This document shows positions 51,432 through 60,738 of a DNA stretch of 64,000 bases, in pieces. Origin of the DNA: Leptolyngbya sp. FACHB-261 (GTDB lineage Bacteria; Cyanobacteriota; Cyanobacteriia; FACHB-261). The stretch spans positions 1-64,000 of the forward strand of contig NZ_JACJPL010000029.1 of the NCBI RefSeq assembly GCF_014696065.1, given 5' to 3'. The notes below the pieces were generated by a model. It ran no database searches. It had not been told where the DNA came from and saw only the letters and a list, made by a program, of their open reading frames with translations. Every line of letters begins with the position of its first letter. The stretch's first letter is position 1. The position numbers and the translations under genes are program-made.

Positions 51432-53960
51432 ATGCTCAGCCAGCCGCTACGTCTTCTTTTAATTGATGACAGTTCAGACGATCGTGCTCTAGCGACTCGG
51501 GAACTGCGTCGTGAATTCCCTGACCTTGAAGTCACGGCGATCGCAGCAGAAGCAGCTTTAGAGCAAGCGCTCGCTGAGGCGCAATTTGACTTAGTGGTCA
51601 CCGATTACCAATTGCGTTGGGGGACTGGACAAGAGGTCCTGGATCGAGTTAAGGCTCGCTATCCCACCTGTCCAGTGGTTATGTTTACCAACAGCGGCAG
51701 CGAGGAGATAGCCGTCAAGGCCATGAAAACAGGTCTGAGCAACTATGTTCTCAAAAGCAACCTTCCTCGCCTACCCGTAGCGGTTCAAGAAAGCTTGGAA
51801 AAAGCTAGGTTGCAACAGCAGTACCAAGATGCCATCGTCCGGTTACAGCTATCTGAAGAGTTGTTTCGCACGATGGCGGATAGCGCGCCTGTGCTGCTCT
51901 GGATTGCTGACACTGAGGGCCTCTGCTATTTCTTCAATCAACCGTGGTTAAACTTCACCGGGCGAACCTTAGAACAAGAGCGCGGTCACGGTTGGGCAGA
52001 AGGGATACACCCAGAGGACAAAGATTACTGCTTGGAGGTCTACCTCAAAGCCTTCAATGCCCGTCAAGAGTTTGAAATGGAATATCGGCTCCGACGCAGC
52101 GACGGCGAATACCGCTGGGTTTTAGATCGGGGTACGCCTCGCTTTGCCTCAGATGGTGGCTTCGCAGGTTATGTCGGTTCTGCGATTGATGTTACTGAGC
52201 GTAAGCGCGTCGCAGCAGAGCGAGACCAGTTACTGTCTCGTGAGCAACTAGCTCGGGCTGAAGCTGAAGCGGCTGAGTGTCGCGCTGCATTCTTGTCTGA
52301 AGCCAGCAGGCTGTTTACAGCCTCACTCGATTACGAAAGCACGCTAGCCAGCGTAGCCCGCTTATCAGTTGCGCACCTAGCAGACTGGTGCATCGTGGAC
52401 TTGATTCAAGACGATGAATCTCTGACTCAAGTCGCCAGTGCCCACGCCGATCCGGACCAGGAAAAACTCTTGCATGAGCTGTGCCAGCGCTACCCCCTCA
52501 GTCAAAACCCGAATAGTGAGGTCTGGACAGCACTGCAAACCGGACAAGCTGTGCTCGTTCCTGAGTTATCCGAAGCTCAACTCAAGGCTCAGGCATTGAA
52601 TGACGATCATCTCAACCTTCTCCATCAGCTCAATCCCAGATCCTATATGCTCGTGCCACTTCTGTCGCGAGGTCAGAAATTAGGAGCGATTGGCTTTGTA
52701 TCCGCCTCAGAGCGGCGCTACAGTCCGGCAGATTTGAGTTTAGCCGAGGAGTTAGCTCGTCGGGCAGCGATGGCAATGGACAATGCCAGAGCGCATCGCC
52801 AGTCTCAGGTCGCTAATCGGATCAAAGACGAATTTCTTGCAACTCTTTCCCACGAGTTGAGGGCACCGCTCAATGGCATGCTCGGTTGGGCTCAGCTTCT
52901 GCGACGGGGCAGATTAGATGCCGCTACAACCACTCGTGCGTTAGAAACCATTGAGCGCAACACTAAAGCCCAATCCAAGCTGATCGACGATCTACTCGAT
53001 GTTTCTCGGATTATTACGGGCAAGCTTCGTCTAGAAGTTCGCCTTGTCCAACTCGCTACTATTATCGAAGCTGCCATTGATGCTGTGCGTATCGCAGCTC
53101 AAGCAAAAGATATTGAGATCAAAGCGGTCCTCGACCGTAACTTAGAATTACCTGCAGGCGATCCAGATCGCCTACAACAAGTTATCTGGAATTTGCTGTC
53201 TAATGCCGTTAAGTTCACACCCGAAGGCGGACAAATTCAGGTTGGGCTAGAGCGAGTTCATTCGCGTGTTCAAATTTCGGTTAGTGATACAGGCCAGGGC
53301 ATTAGACCTGAGTTTCTGCCCTATGTTTTCGACCGCTTTCGCCAAGCAGATAGTTCAATTACCAGAGCGCATGGCGGCCTAGGCTTAGGGCTTGCAATAG
53401 TCCGTCACTTAGTTGAACTACACGGTGGCACAGTTCAGGCAGAAAGCCCAGGTGAAGGGCAAGGTACTACCTTTACAGTACAGCTTCCTATTGCTGCTGT
53501 GCGTAATGAAGCAGCACAGCTAGAGCACAATAAGCCTTATGAAGATCAACTTGTTAGAGAAAGCCTACTAACCCTGCAAGGGATACGAGTGCTGATCGTT
53601 GACGACGAAGCGGATGCTCGCGAATTACTAACCATTGCCCTCGAGCAATTTGGGGCGACAGTAACAGCCACCGCATCAGCCAGTGAAGCTTTAACTGTCT
53701 TACAGCAATTGCGACCAGATGTGTTAGTGAGTGACATTGGCATGCCTGGTGAGGATGGTTATATCCTGATCAGGCAAATCAGAGCTCTCAAGGCAGAACA
53801 AGGTGGTCAAACCCCAGCCGTTGCGCTGACAGCCTATGTCCGAGAGGAAGATCGCGCCCTCGCGATACGAGCAGGATTCCAGGTTCACGTATCTAAACCA
53901 GTTGAGCCCGTTAAGCTAGCGATGGTAGTCGCAAGCCTTACTGTTAAACCCTTGGGATAG
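51432..53960 (+). CDS. REC-PAS-GAF-histidine kinase-REC hybrid (second of tandem pair)
   Basis: 842 residues. Order: receiver (LLIDDSSDDRALATRELRRE, DLVVTDYQLRWGTGQE); PAS (FRTMADSAPVLLWIADTEG); GAF (LTQVASAHADPDQEKLLHEL); dimerisation His in LSHELRAPLNGMLGWAQLL; ATPase (NLLSNAVKFTPEGG, DTGQGI, GLGLAIVRHLVELHGG); C-terminal receiver (VLIVDDEADARELL, VSDIGMPGEDGYI, HVSKPVEP). The two receiver domains differ. The N-terminal receiver closely resembles that of the gene 75 bp upstream (DDRALAxRELxRE in both), so the pair arose by duplication of a REC module and probably works in one relay. Confidence 0.87.
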   Translation: MLSQPLRLLLIDDSSDDRALATRELRREFPDLEVTAIAAEAALEQALAEAQFDLVVTDYQLRWGTGQEVLDRVKARYPTCPVVMFTNSGSEEIAVKAMKTGLSNYVLKSNLPRLPVAVQESLEKARLQQQYQDAIVRLQLSEELFRTMADSAPVLLWIADTEGLCYFFNQPWLNFTGRTLEQERGHGWAEGIHPEDKDYCLEVYLKAFNARQEFEMEYRLRRSDGEYRWVLDRGTPRFASDGGFAGYVGSAIDVTERKRVAAERDQLLSREQLARAEAEAAECRAAFLSEASRLFTASLDYESTLASVARLSVAHLADWCIVDLIQDDESLTQVASAHADPDQEKLLHELCQRYPLSQNPNSEVWTALQTGQAVLVPELSEAQLKAQALNDDHLNLLHQLNPRSYMLVPLLSRGQKLGAIGFVSASERRYSPADLSLAEELARRAAMAMDNARAHRQSQVANRIKDEFLATLSHELRAPLNGMLGWAQLLRRGRLDAATTTRALETIERNTKAQSKLIDDLLDVSRIITGKLRLEVRLVQLATIIEAAIDAVRIAAQAKDIEIKAVLDRNLELPAGDPDRLQQVIWNLLSNAVKFTPEGGQIQVGLERVHSRVQISVSDTGQGIRPEFLPYVFDRFRQADSSITRAHGGLGLGLAIVRHLVELHGGTVQAESPGEGQGTTFTVQLPIAAVRNEAAQLEHNKPYEDQLVRESLLTLQGIRVLIVDDEADARELLTIALEQFGATVTATASASEALTVLQQLRPDVLVSDIGMPGEDGYILIRQIRALKAEQGGQTPAVALTAYVREEDRALAIRAGFQVHVSKPVEPVKLAMVVASLTVKPLG

Positions 53961-54724
53961 AGCGCGTGTTGCAGCAACCCCACCAAACACGCTTGAGTGT
54001 ATAGTTCTATTTTGACGGCTCACTGCTATCAACCTGCTATCAGTTGTTTTCACACATCATGTAACTTATCATACATACATGCACTACTCAAACCTCTACA
54101 TGAGATGGCTATGACTGTTGGTTTCCTTCCTTCAGTTCAAGGTGAACCACCTATTTTGGGAAAGCTCTTGTAAAATCAAGGTGGAGCATTCGCTAAATGG
54201 AGAGTGAAAGGATACAGAATGGCAGTAGGAAATTAACAGTGACCTCTCCAAATTCTATTGTCTTTTCATCATGGCAAAAGGTGGTAGTTCCTCAGATCGC
54301 AGGCAAGTAACATAAACCTGTTCACAGTTTCCTCTCGCCGAATACGGCACACCTCAGCTGCTCTCAACCGTTTGATTCCACTCAATCATCACATGATCAA
54401 GGGCTCACGCTTTAGATATAAATAGAGAATTTGTTGCTTTAATCCTATATGTGCTGCGTAGTTTATTTAGCAATAGCTCTATTGAACACGCCTTAAAACC
54501 TAATCCCATCTATAGGCAAACTTCATAAGACAACGGCCTACCGGATCACCCAGAGCTATTGACACTCAAGAAGCCAGCTAGGTATCGAGGCAACAACTTC
54601 CCTGCGCTTGTCCAGGGGAGCCAGGACTACCAAACTCTTCATAACAACAAAAAGAGCCAATAGGAATGAAGATCTCTCTGGCTCTAGCCCTAAAGGCAAC
54701 TCTTAACTCTTCCAATTCAGGTAC
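53961..54724. other. 0.76-kb spacer between convergent genes
   Basis: No credible gene. It holds the GvpL/F terminator (54648-54685) and a weak CATGTA ... TACATG hairpin near 54059. Nothing else stands out. Confidence 0.4.
54648..54685 (-). terminator. intrinsic terminator of the GvpL/F gene
   Basis: On the minus strand AGAGCCA pairs with TGGCTCT (54653-54659 and 54679-54685), loop 19 bases, followed by TTTTTG. It is 40 bp after the stop codon. Confidence 0.65.
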
Positions 54725-55480
54725 TTACTCAACTTCAAAACGAGCAAAGTTGTACGGGGCAGTGAAGTTGTTGTAGCGAATGCGCAGGCGTCCTTCAAAC
54801 TGCTTATCCAGTTCTTCAACCTGTTGAGCAAAAGCTGATTCCTTATCCCAAGGGATTAGAAATGCGGCATTATAAGCCATGTTGTCAGTTAGTAAATTGC
54901 CCTCAACATAGCCCTGGATAGGATCGCAGGCTAGGGGACAGAGAGCAGACTTGAAGGTGTTAATTACTGACTGACGGCGTTGCTCTAGAGTATCTTCCAG
55001 TTCCTTACCGATGGCGATCACACTATCCATACTTAAAGCGCTACCGGCCAAAGCGTCACGCTTATCTTTCAGGAGTGGATTCTCAGCTAGTAAGCGCTGC
55101 AACTCTGTTTCCTGCTCCCAAAACAACTTGACGCTAACTTCACGATGCCCGTCCAGTTGCCGAAACAGCTTTTGTAGTTCCTCATCGTGGGCCCCGATCA
55201 GATTTCGATGCACTTGCTCCCAATCTGTGACAACCACGCCAAACTGAAGGGGCAGCAGATTGGGATGCCCCTCTGCCATCACCTTCTCCAGAACTGTCTC
55301 GTGAGCTAGCAAGTTTAGGCGGCTAGCAAGGTAGCGCTCCTGTTTTGCCTCACTGTAGAGAGCAGAGAAGTCTCCCAAGGTTTGTAAATGCACGGGTTGT
55401 TTATCTAAGCCGAAGAGGGGACCAACCGCGCTCAAATTGTAGTGGGGCGTGTTGAGCAAACCGTAGAGATAGAAACTCAT
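54725..55480 (-). CDS. gas vesicle protein GvpL/GvpF family
   Basis: 251 residues matching GvpL/GvpF: FYLYGLLNTPHYN at the start, LNLLAHETVLEKVMAEGHPN and LLPLQFGVVV in the middle, and the C-terminal KESAFAQQVEELDKQFEGRL then YNFARFEVE. These minor proteins are needed for gas-vesicle assembly. No gvpA, gvpN, gvpJ or other gvp gene is in the window, so it is an orphan or a distant second copy with another role. It is monocistronic with its own terminator. Confidence 0.85.
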   Translation of the reverse strand: MSFYLYGLLNTPHYNLSAVGPLFGLDKQPVHLQTLGDFSALYSEAKQERYLASRLNLLAHETVLEKVMAEGHPNLLPLQFGVVVTDWEQVHRNLIGAHDEELQKLFRQLDGHREVSVKLFWEQETELQRLLAENPLLKDKRDALAGSALSMDSVIAIGKELEDTLEQRRQSVINTFKSALCPLACDPIQGYVEGNLLTDNMAYNAAFLIPWDKESAFAQQVEELDKQFEGRLRIRYNNFTAPYNFARFEVE

Positions 55481-55767
55481 AGACCTAGGAAACTGGCTTC
55501 GGGTAAGTAGGAAGAACTGCTCTCTAGAGTTCCCCCTAACTCGGTGATTCTATCGAGAAAGACATATGTATTCAGCAGGACTACTGGTTATCCAGACGTT
55601 AGTTACTTTCGCTACGCTAGATAGTCCACCTCTGCATCGGGCACTCTACCAGAAGACACCTTTGTTGTGACGGCTCCAGATGACTCTCTGGAGTTTTTCC
55701 TATTTAAAGTGCCTCTCTTTAAAGCGCTCTCTAAATCAATCCTGCTTCTCCGGAAATTATGTATATC

Positions 55768-55785
55768 TTTACACCGGTGTGAAGC
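55768..55785. promoter_or_regulatory. palindromic operator-like site
   Basis: CTTTACACCGGTGTGAAG is an 18-bp palindrome with one mismatched pair; its core ACACCGGTGT (55772-55781) is perfect. It lies in the divergent spacer between the GvpL/F and 55864 genes, 79 bp before the latter. A dimeric regulator is likely; which one is unknown. Confidence 0.45.
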
Positions 55786-55863
55786 TTATATGTAACACGT
55801 CAGCCCATCCGGTCAGAGCCTAGAGCAGCAGATCTGTAGGGGCAGTTGCTCCTAGTGATTACC

Positions 55864-56952
55864 ATGATTCGGCAGATCCGGCCCACAGCCGCTGAACATG
55901 CCCGTGTTCAGGTGATCACCTCTCTGCTTGCGCAATTCCTGGGCGAGCAAAACGTTACTACCAAGATTTCCCTTGCACAGGGGCAGTTAAAAATCCTGCT
56001 CCAAGCCGACCCATTACCCGATCAACAGGCTATGGTCCGGCTGGTTCAACGTAGCCTTCAGGAACTGCCAAGCGGCGAAGTCCAAATGGTTCGAGTGTAC
56101 GGTAGGCTCAAGGGCGAGCAGCGGCCAAGTTGGGGCGAGCAATTCACTCCTGATGGTGTCAAAGTCAGCTCCAGGCTTACAGTTGTTCCCTCCTCTACCG
56201 GTACCATTCAAGAGCTTCCTACCACACCTCATTCGAACGAGCTTCGTCAGGCGCACGACAAACCTGCTTCAGCTGAGAGGCCAGTAGCAGATCCCGCTCC
56301 CATTCCTCCTCTTCCACCTCTTTCTTCTTTTCCTTTTCCTCCCTCAACCAGGCTTGATACTGCGGTTCCCAAAGTTTCTACGACCAGTAGCAAAAAAAAT
56401 TCTGGCCGCTTCACAAACCTGTCAGGCATTCTTGGCTTAAAAACCCGTCGGTCGCCCTCGAATCAGGCTGTAGTTTATTGCACATTTGCTCTGTGGTGCG
56501 TCTTGGGTATTGCCTTGGTTGGCGGGCTAATGCTGGCCTTGCTTAGGAGCACTGCTAACCTAGATAAGGCCGCTGCCGAAGGAACCGAGCAGTCTGTAGC
56601 CCGCCCGAGACCTCAACCCTCACCGCAAAAGGACCCGCCTGGGACTGTAACTTCTCAAAAGCTGCTGTCTTTTCACGATTTGCTGAATCAAGCTGGACAG
56701 GCCAACGTTGTAAAGCGAGTTTCGGCTTACACCTGTTCTGAGGGGGAGATCAGTGACACGGATGTTTCTGTGTTTGTCTCCGATACCTTTGGCAAAGGCA
56801 CACCTACCCAGAAGTTAGAATATGCCCGCATGCTCCAGCAGGCATGGTTGAGTGTGGAACCTAACCCGAAGGCAACCCTACGTTTGTGCTCTCCTTTAGG
56901 ACTTGAACTAGCACGCACTGACCAGTACGGCGTGATGTACCTCAGGAACTAG
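55864..56952 (+). CDS. membrane protein of unknown function, 362 aa
   Basis: Not recognised as a named family. Residues 1-85 form a compact alpha/beta domain (RPTAAEHARVQVITSLLAQF, LQELPSGEVQMVRVYGRLKG). A Pro/Ser-rich linker follows, then one membrane helix near 200-225 (YCTFALWCVLGIALVGGLML), and a second globular segment (ISDTDVSVFVSDTFGKGTPT). ATG 55864 is taken; 55846 would add six residues. It reads like a cytoplasmic domain anchored with an extracytoplasmic tail. Confidence 0.65.
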   Translation: MIRQIRPTAAEHARVQVITSLLAQFLGEQNVTTKISLAQGQLKILLQADPLPDQQAMVRLVQRSLQELPSGEVQMVRVYGRLKGEQRPSWGEQFTPDGVKVSSRLTVVPSSTGTIQELPTTPHSNELRQAHDKPASAERPVADPAPIPPLPPLSSFPFPPSTRLDTAVPKVSTTSSKKNSGRFTNLSGILGLKTRRSPSNQAVVYCTFALWCVLGIALVGGLMLALLRSTANLDKAAAEGTEQSVARPRPQPSPQKDPPGTVTSQKLLSFHDLLNQAGQANVVKRVSAYTCSEGEISDTDVSVFVSDTFGKGTPTQKLEYARMLQQAWLSVEPNPKATLRLCSPLGLELARTDQYGVMYLRN

Positions 56953-56963
56953 GCAACAGGCTG

Positions 56964-57734
56964 CTAGAAACGAGCCGGCTCGATATCGGGTGTAAAGGTT
57001 GATGCGAATAAGCGCTTGACCCGCTGCCAGGCGTCTTGGGTAGCCGCAGGGTTATAGCTGCTGCGCTGATCGCAAAAGAAGCCATGGTCGGCGTCGTAGA
57101 GGTGGAGGCAATGATCAATGTTCTGTGCTTGCAGTTCCTGCTCCACAATCTCTACGTGTTCGTTCGGGATGCTGGCATCTTGAGTACCCAAAAACAGCTC
57201 AATGCGGCCTTGGATCTCGCGAGTTCGTTGTACGGTGGGAGCACCGCCCCCAGCAGTCATCGTGGCAATCCCAGCGCCGTAGAAGGAAGCTGTTGCCCGG
57301 ATGTCTGCTAAGGTGGCGGCGAGGTAGGCAACGTGTCCACCAAAGCAGAAACCAATGCAGCCGATTGCCTCAGGTTGAACTTCAGGTAGGTTGCGCAGGT
57401 AAGACAGCGTGGCACGGGTATCGCTCAGCAGTTGCTCAGCAGTGGTGCGGTCTTTGTAACTGCGTCCAATTTTAATATTTTCAGCTCCGTAGCCCAGTTC
57501 TAAACCCGGCGCTGTGCGCTGATAAAGAGCAGGTGCAATGGCAACATAACCCTCACAGGCAAGGCGTCGAGTAACGTCCCGGATATAGTCATTGACGCCA
57601 AAGATCTCCTGAAACACAATGATCGCCGGTAGGGCTTGGTCAACCTGTGGCTGAGCCAGATAAGCATCGATGGTCAACCCATCACCCTGAATGGCGACAG
57701 AGGTGGCTCGGATTTCAAACTTGGACGGCATCAT
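56964..57734 (-). CDS. dienelactone hydrolase family protein
   Basis: 256 residues, alpha/beta hydrolase of the dienelactone hydrolase family. Catalytic Cys in GFCFGGHVAYLAA, Asp in FLGTQDASIP, His in YDADHGFFCD. Family enzymes hydrolyse dienelactone in chloroaromatic degradation, but many cyanobacterial ones are general carboxylic-ester hydrolases. It is convergent with the 55864 gene, only 11 bp apart, and divergent from mgtE. Confidence 0.87.
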   Translation of the reverse strand: MMPSKFEIRATSVAIQGDGLTIDAYLAQPQVDQALPAIIVFQEIFGVNDYIRDVTRRLACEGYVAIAPALYQRTAPGLELGYGAENIKIGRSYKDRTTAEQLLSDTRATLSYLRNLPEVQPEAIGCIGFCFGGHVAYLAATLADIRATASFYGAGIATMTAGGGAPTVQRTREIQGRIELFLGTQDASIPNEHVEIVEQELQAQNIDHCLHLYDADHGFFCDQRSSYNPAATQDAWQRVKRLFASTFTPDIEPARF

Positions 57735-57823
57735 CGCTTAAAGACCAAAGAAATGGCTGGGCAATATTTTAGGCCTAGCACTTAGAGTAGGGCTCAAATT
57801 GTTCTTTAAGCTCGGGTTCCAAA

Positions 57824-58016
57824 TCACCCCTATGGGGGCTGGAGTCTGGGAACTCCCTAGGCTACGATGTCTCTAGCGGTACTTCTTCAGTACCGATGAT
57901 GAATTCTATATGCGGCTTTGGACAGTAGTCCATCCGGTCCTGAACACAGTAGTACCCTCCTCTAGCCTGGGCAGGCCCTAGTCTCCCTAGCGCGTGGGGA
58001 GATTAAGGAGGCTATC
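57824..58016 (+). promoter_or_regulatory. structured 5' leader of mgtE, candidate riboswitch
   Basis: Several local stems lie in a row: GGAGT ... ACTCC (57841-57856), CGGTACT/AGTACCG with a 5-base loop (57877-57895), GGAC/GTCC (57920-57931), and TCTCCC/GGGAGA (57982-58002), the last immediately before the ribosome-binding site AAGGAGG (58005-58011). Such a leader could sense magnesium and hide or expose the site. It does not match the M-box consensus that I know. Pairings are by eye. Confidence 0.4.
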
Positions 58017-59363
58017 ATGCTCACTCTAGAGCGCCGCAACTTGTTGGCGGCCGTTGATGACCTGTCAACATTAAAGGCTGAACTGAGCCATTTGCTACCA
58101 GTTGATATCAGCGAACTGATCGAGGGGCTACCCCCAGAACGGCGCGCGATTGCTTTTCGGTTGCTCGATAAGAGCCGAGCTACAGAGGTTTTTGAATATC
58201 TGCCGACAGAAGTTCGGGAAGAACTGATCGAGGCATTGCACGATCTACAGGTCTGTCAGCTCATTGAGTCTATGCGACCTGACGATCGTGCAGAGCTGTT
58301 TGATGAATTGCCCGCAGGGGTAGTTAAGCGGCTACTGCGTCAACTTAGTGCTAGTGAACGTCGGGCAACAGCGACAATCCTAGGTTACTCAGAAGGTACA
58401 GCAGGGCGCGTGATGACCACAGAGTATGTGCGCCTATATCAAGGCATGACTGTTGACCGGGCTTTAGACAAAATTCGCTACACGGACCGAGACAAGGAAA
58501 CAATCTACTGTGCCTATGTCACGGATGCTAATCGTAAATTACTACAAGTCATTTCGTTGCGGGATCTAGTGTTTGCTGCTCCCGATGCCCTTGTAGAAGA
58601 GATCGCCTGCAACCAGGTGATTTCAGTTTTTACGGAAACTCCCCAAGAGGAGGTTGCCCATCTGATGCAGCGCTACGACCTGATCGCTGTACCGGTAGTG
58701 GACCGAGAGGAGCGATTGGTCGGCATTGTCACTATTGATGACGTCGTTGACATCTTGGAAGAGGAAGCAACGGAGGACATTCAAAAGTTAGCGGGGGTGA
58801 GAGGTGGTGATGAGGCCGTTCTTGCACCTCCCCTTGTAACCTTCTGCAAGCGCCTACCCTGGCTGTTGGGCAGCATCGCCCTCTATGTCGGCACTTCTAG
58901 CGCTGTAGCCTCATTTCAAGGCACGATTGCTTCCCTACCTGTATTGGCAGCGATTATGCCACTCCTATCTAACACGAGCGGGAATGTCGGCATTCAAGCT
59001 TTAACCGTAACCGTGCGGGGCTTAGGTGTAGGTGAAGTTAATCTCAGCAACACTCTGCGCATTCTTCGCAAGGAAATCTTGGCAGGGATTGGTATGGGAG
59101 CAGTGCTGGGCGCTTGCCTAGGTCTGTTGTCGTTGTTGTGGGCTCCTGAACACTTACGCTGGGTCTCCCTAATTACGGGAGGCGTTATGGCCACCAATGT
59201 TTTAATTGCAGTCACCCTAGGTACTTGTATTCCCATTGTTCTGAAAAGGCTGTCTTTAGATCCTGCCCTGATGAGTGGTCCACTGCTGACAACGCTTCTA
59301 GACACGATCAGTTTCGTCTGTTTATTAGGCCTCACTAGTTTGGCAATTTCGTTTTCGAGCTGA
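58017..59363 (+). CDS. mgtE: magnesium transporter MgtE
   Basis: 448 residues. N-terminal helical domain (LLPVDISELIEGLPPERRAI), CBS pair (about 140-260: VMTTEYVRLYQGMT, DDVVDILEEEATEDI) that gates by Mg2+, and a five-helix membrane part including the conserved LSNTSGNVGIQALTVTVRGL motif and the C-terminal PLLTTLLDTISF. Normal length. A perfect AAGGAGG site precedes the start. The leader is unusually structured (57824-58016). Confidence 0.94.
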   Translation: MLTLERRNLLAAVDDLSTLKAELSHLLPVDISELIEGLPPERRAIAFRLLDKSRATEVFEYLPTEVREELIEALHDLQVCQLIESMRPDDRAELFDELPAGVVKRLLRQLSASERRATATILGYSEGTAGRVMTTEYVRLYQGMTVDRALDKIRYTDRDKETIYCAYVTDANRKLLQVISLRDLVFAAPDALVEEIACNQVISVFTETPQEEVAHLMQRYDLIAVPVVDREERLVGIVTIDDVVDILEEEATEDIQKLAGVRGGDEAVLAPPLVTFCKRLPWLLGSIALYVGTSSAVASFQGTIASLPVLAAIMPLLSNTSGNVGIQALTVTVRGLGVGEVNLSNTLRILRKEILAGIGMGAVLGACLGLLSLLWAPEHLRWVSLITGGVMATNVLIAVTLGTCIPIVLKRLSLDPALMSGPLLTTLLDTISFVCLLGLTSLAISFSS

Positions 59364-59371
59364 ATATTCGT

Positions 59372-59414
59372 AGCTGAGGGAAGTACTGTGACAACGTCCC
59401 CTCAGCTTTAGTCT
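59372..59414 (+). terminator. terminator of mgtE
   Basis: AGCTGAGGG (59372-59380) pairs exactly with CCCTCAGCT (59399-59407), loop 18 bases, followed by TTAGTCTT. It starts 8 bp after the stop codon. Confidence 0.65.
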
Positions 59415-59716
59415 TGGTACACATAACCCTTCTCTGTTAAATTGAACTGCTTAAAGAACCAAGCGGCTAGTATGAATCTTGCCAGAATGGCAGAAGTCCA
59501 GTATGGTTTTGCACTATTCAAGTGAGGCTCGTCTGACCTTAGTCAATGTGGTATGGGCCAACTTGAGTCGATATAGAAACAATAGGGAGTAAATTAGTAA
59601 CACACCCTTATAGGAGGCGCACCAGCTCGTAGGAAGCTTCGTTTTTCCATATAAGTTCCATATAAGATTGAGAAGCTAGGTAAACTTTAGCAGTTCACGT
59701 CTCACGTCACTTTCGA
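59415..59716. other. 300-bp spacer, no gene seen
   Basis: Between mgtE and the convergent DUF3318 gene. No frame with a ribosome-binding site and no strong repeat was found beyond the mgtE terminator. Confidence 0.35.
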
Positions 59717-60340
59717 TCAACGGGAACGCTCTTTCTTGGGTACTCCTACGGGGGACAGCCCTGCTAGCGCGCGCAGGTTTTGGATACGGATTAACTCAGA
59801 GAACTCTAGGGTTGAGCGACCTTCGAGCTTAGCAACGCTTTGAATACCGTCCAGCAAGTGTCGGGCAGCGTCAGCCTCTGTATAACCCCGTCGTTGCGCT
59901 ACCCGAATTGCAGCTTCATCAGCCTCTAGCTGAGGACCAGTGCCTTGGTTAGCTCGCCAGACCTGTGCTGCTGCTAAAACCGTTAGTGCTCCTCCCACCA
60001 CAGTTCCAACTGCATCCACCTGCACTACTTCGACGAGCGTCCCCACGAACCCTGCAAGGGTCAAGCCTTGGTAGAGGTCGGGTTTAAACCAATTGCCCTC
60101 CAGTAACCAACTCACTTGTCGCAGCAATAGCAGATCCCGTTGCGGTTGAGGCAGGCGCGCCCATAGATCGAAGTTGATTGTGACTGGCTTCTCCCGCTGG
60201 GTTAGCCGAGTCCACAGGTTCTGCTCTGCGGAACTCGTTATGACCAGAGACTGCTCAGGCTTGCTGATCAACTGGGTGTACATACGGCCGGAAGCAGGCA
60301 TCAAATCCTTGAGGCGGAGAATCTCGGGTTGTGGATTCAT
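59717..60340 (-). CDS. DUF3318 family protein
   Basis: 207 residues, cyanobacterial DUF3318: MNPQPEILRLKDLMPASGRM at the start, FDLWARLPQPQRDLLLLRQV in the middle, one or two hydrophobic segments around 105-145 (GTVVGGALTVLAAAQVWRAN), and a cytoplasmic C-terminal helix. Function unknown. ATG 60340 is preferred to 60349. It is divergent from the small gene at 60433. Confidence 0.75.
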   Translation of the reverse strand: MNPQPEILRLKDLMPASGRMYTQLISKPEQSLVITSSAEQNLWTRLTQREKPVTINFDLWARLPQPQRDLLLLRQVSWLLEGNWFKPDLYQGLTLAGFVGTLVEVVQVDAVGTVVGGALTVLAAAQVWRANQGTGPQLEADEAAIRVAQRRGYTEADAARHLLDGIQSVAKLEGRSTLEFSELIRIQNLRALAGLSPVGVPKKERSR

Positions 60341-60432
60341 GGCAGTCACAGGGGCAATCGACTCAGGGGGTGCTACGCCTGATCCTACTAGGAGCGCTGA
60401 TACAATGCTCGTAACCTTTTCCGCGCATCGCT

Positions 60433-60738
60433 ATGTCCCCTGAAATCGCCCCTGAACCGCAATCTACGACTGGCGCTGATGCCATTGATGTCGCAATTGC
60501 CAAGGGAATTGATTTTGACGGCTCACCGATTCCCCCCGCTAAACTCGACCTTTATCGTGAAGTCATGGCGTTAGAGGCTGGGCGTCAGCGCAGTGGTGTC
60601 TCTAACACGATGCGCTCTCGAATCGTGCGGATTGGAGCTAAGCACATTCCCCAAGAGAAACTCAATCAGATGCTGACAGACGCTGATTTCGCACCCCTGA
60701 AGGAAAAGGAAGTCGCCTTCTACTACGGCAATAAGTAA
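60433..60738 (+). CDS. small conserved hypothetical protein, 101 aa
   Basis: Soluble, helical and charged: AIDVAIAKGIDFDGSPIPPA, then LYREVMALEAGRQRSGVSNT and a C-terminal KEVAFYYGNK. Not a family I can name. It ends on the base where the desaturase-SDR gene begins (60738), so the two are translated in coupled fashion and are likely to work together. Confidence 0.7.
   Translation: MSPEIAPEPQSTTGADAIDVAIAKGIDFDGSPIPPAKLDLYREVMALEAGRQRSGVSNTMRSRIVRIGAKHIPQEKLNQMLTDADFAPLKEKEVAFYYGNK

Noticed and set aside
57800-57840. tRNA-like T-loop (GGTTCCAAATC)
   Set aside because: No acceptor, D or anticodon stem can be built around it. No tRNA was found elsewhere either.
57824-58016. M-box (ykoK) riboswitch
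   Set aside because: The conserved M-box segments known to me are not recognisable. Kept only as an unnamed structured leader.
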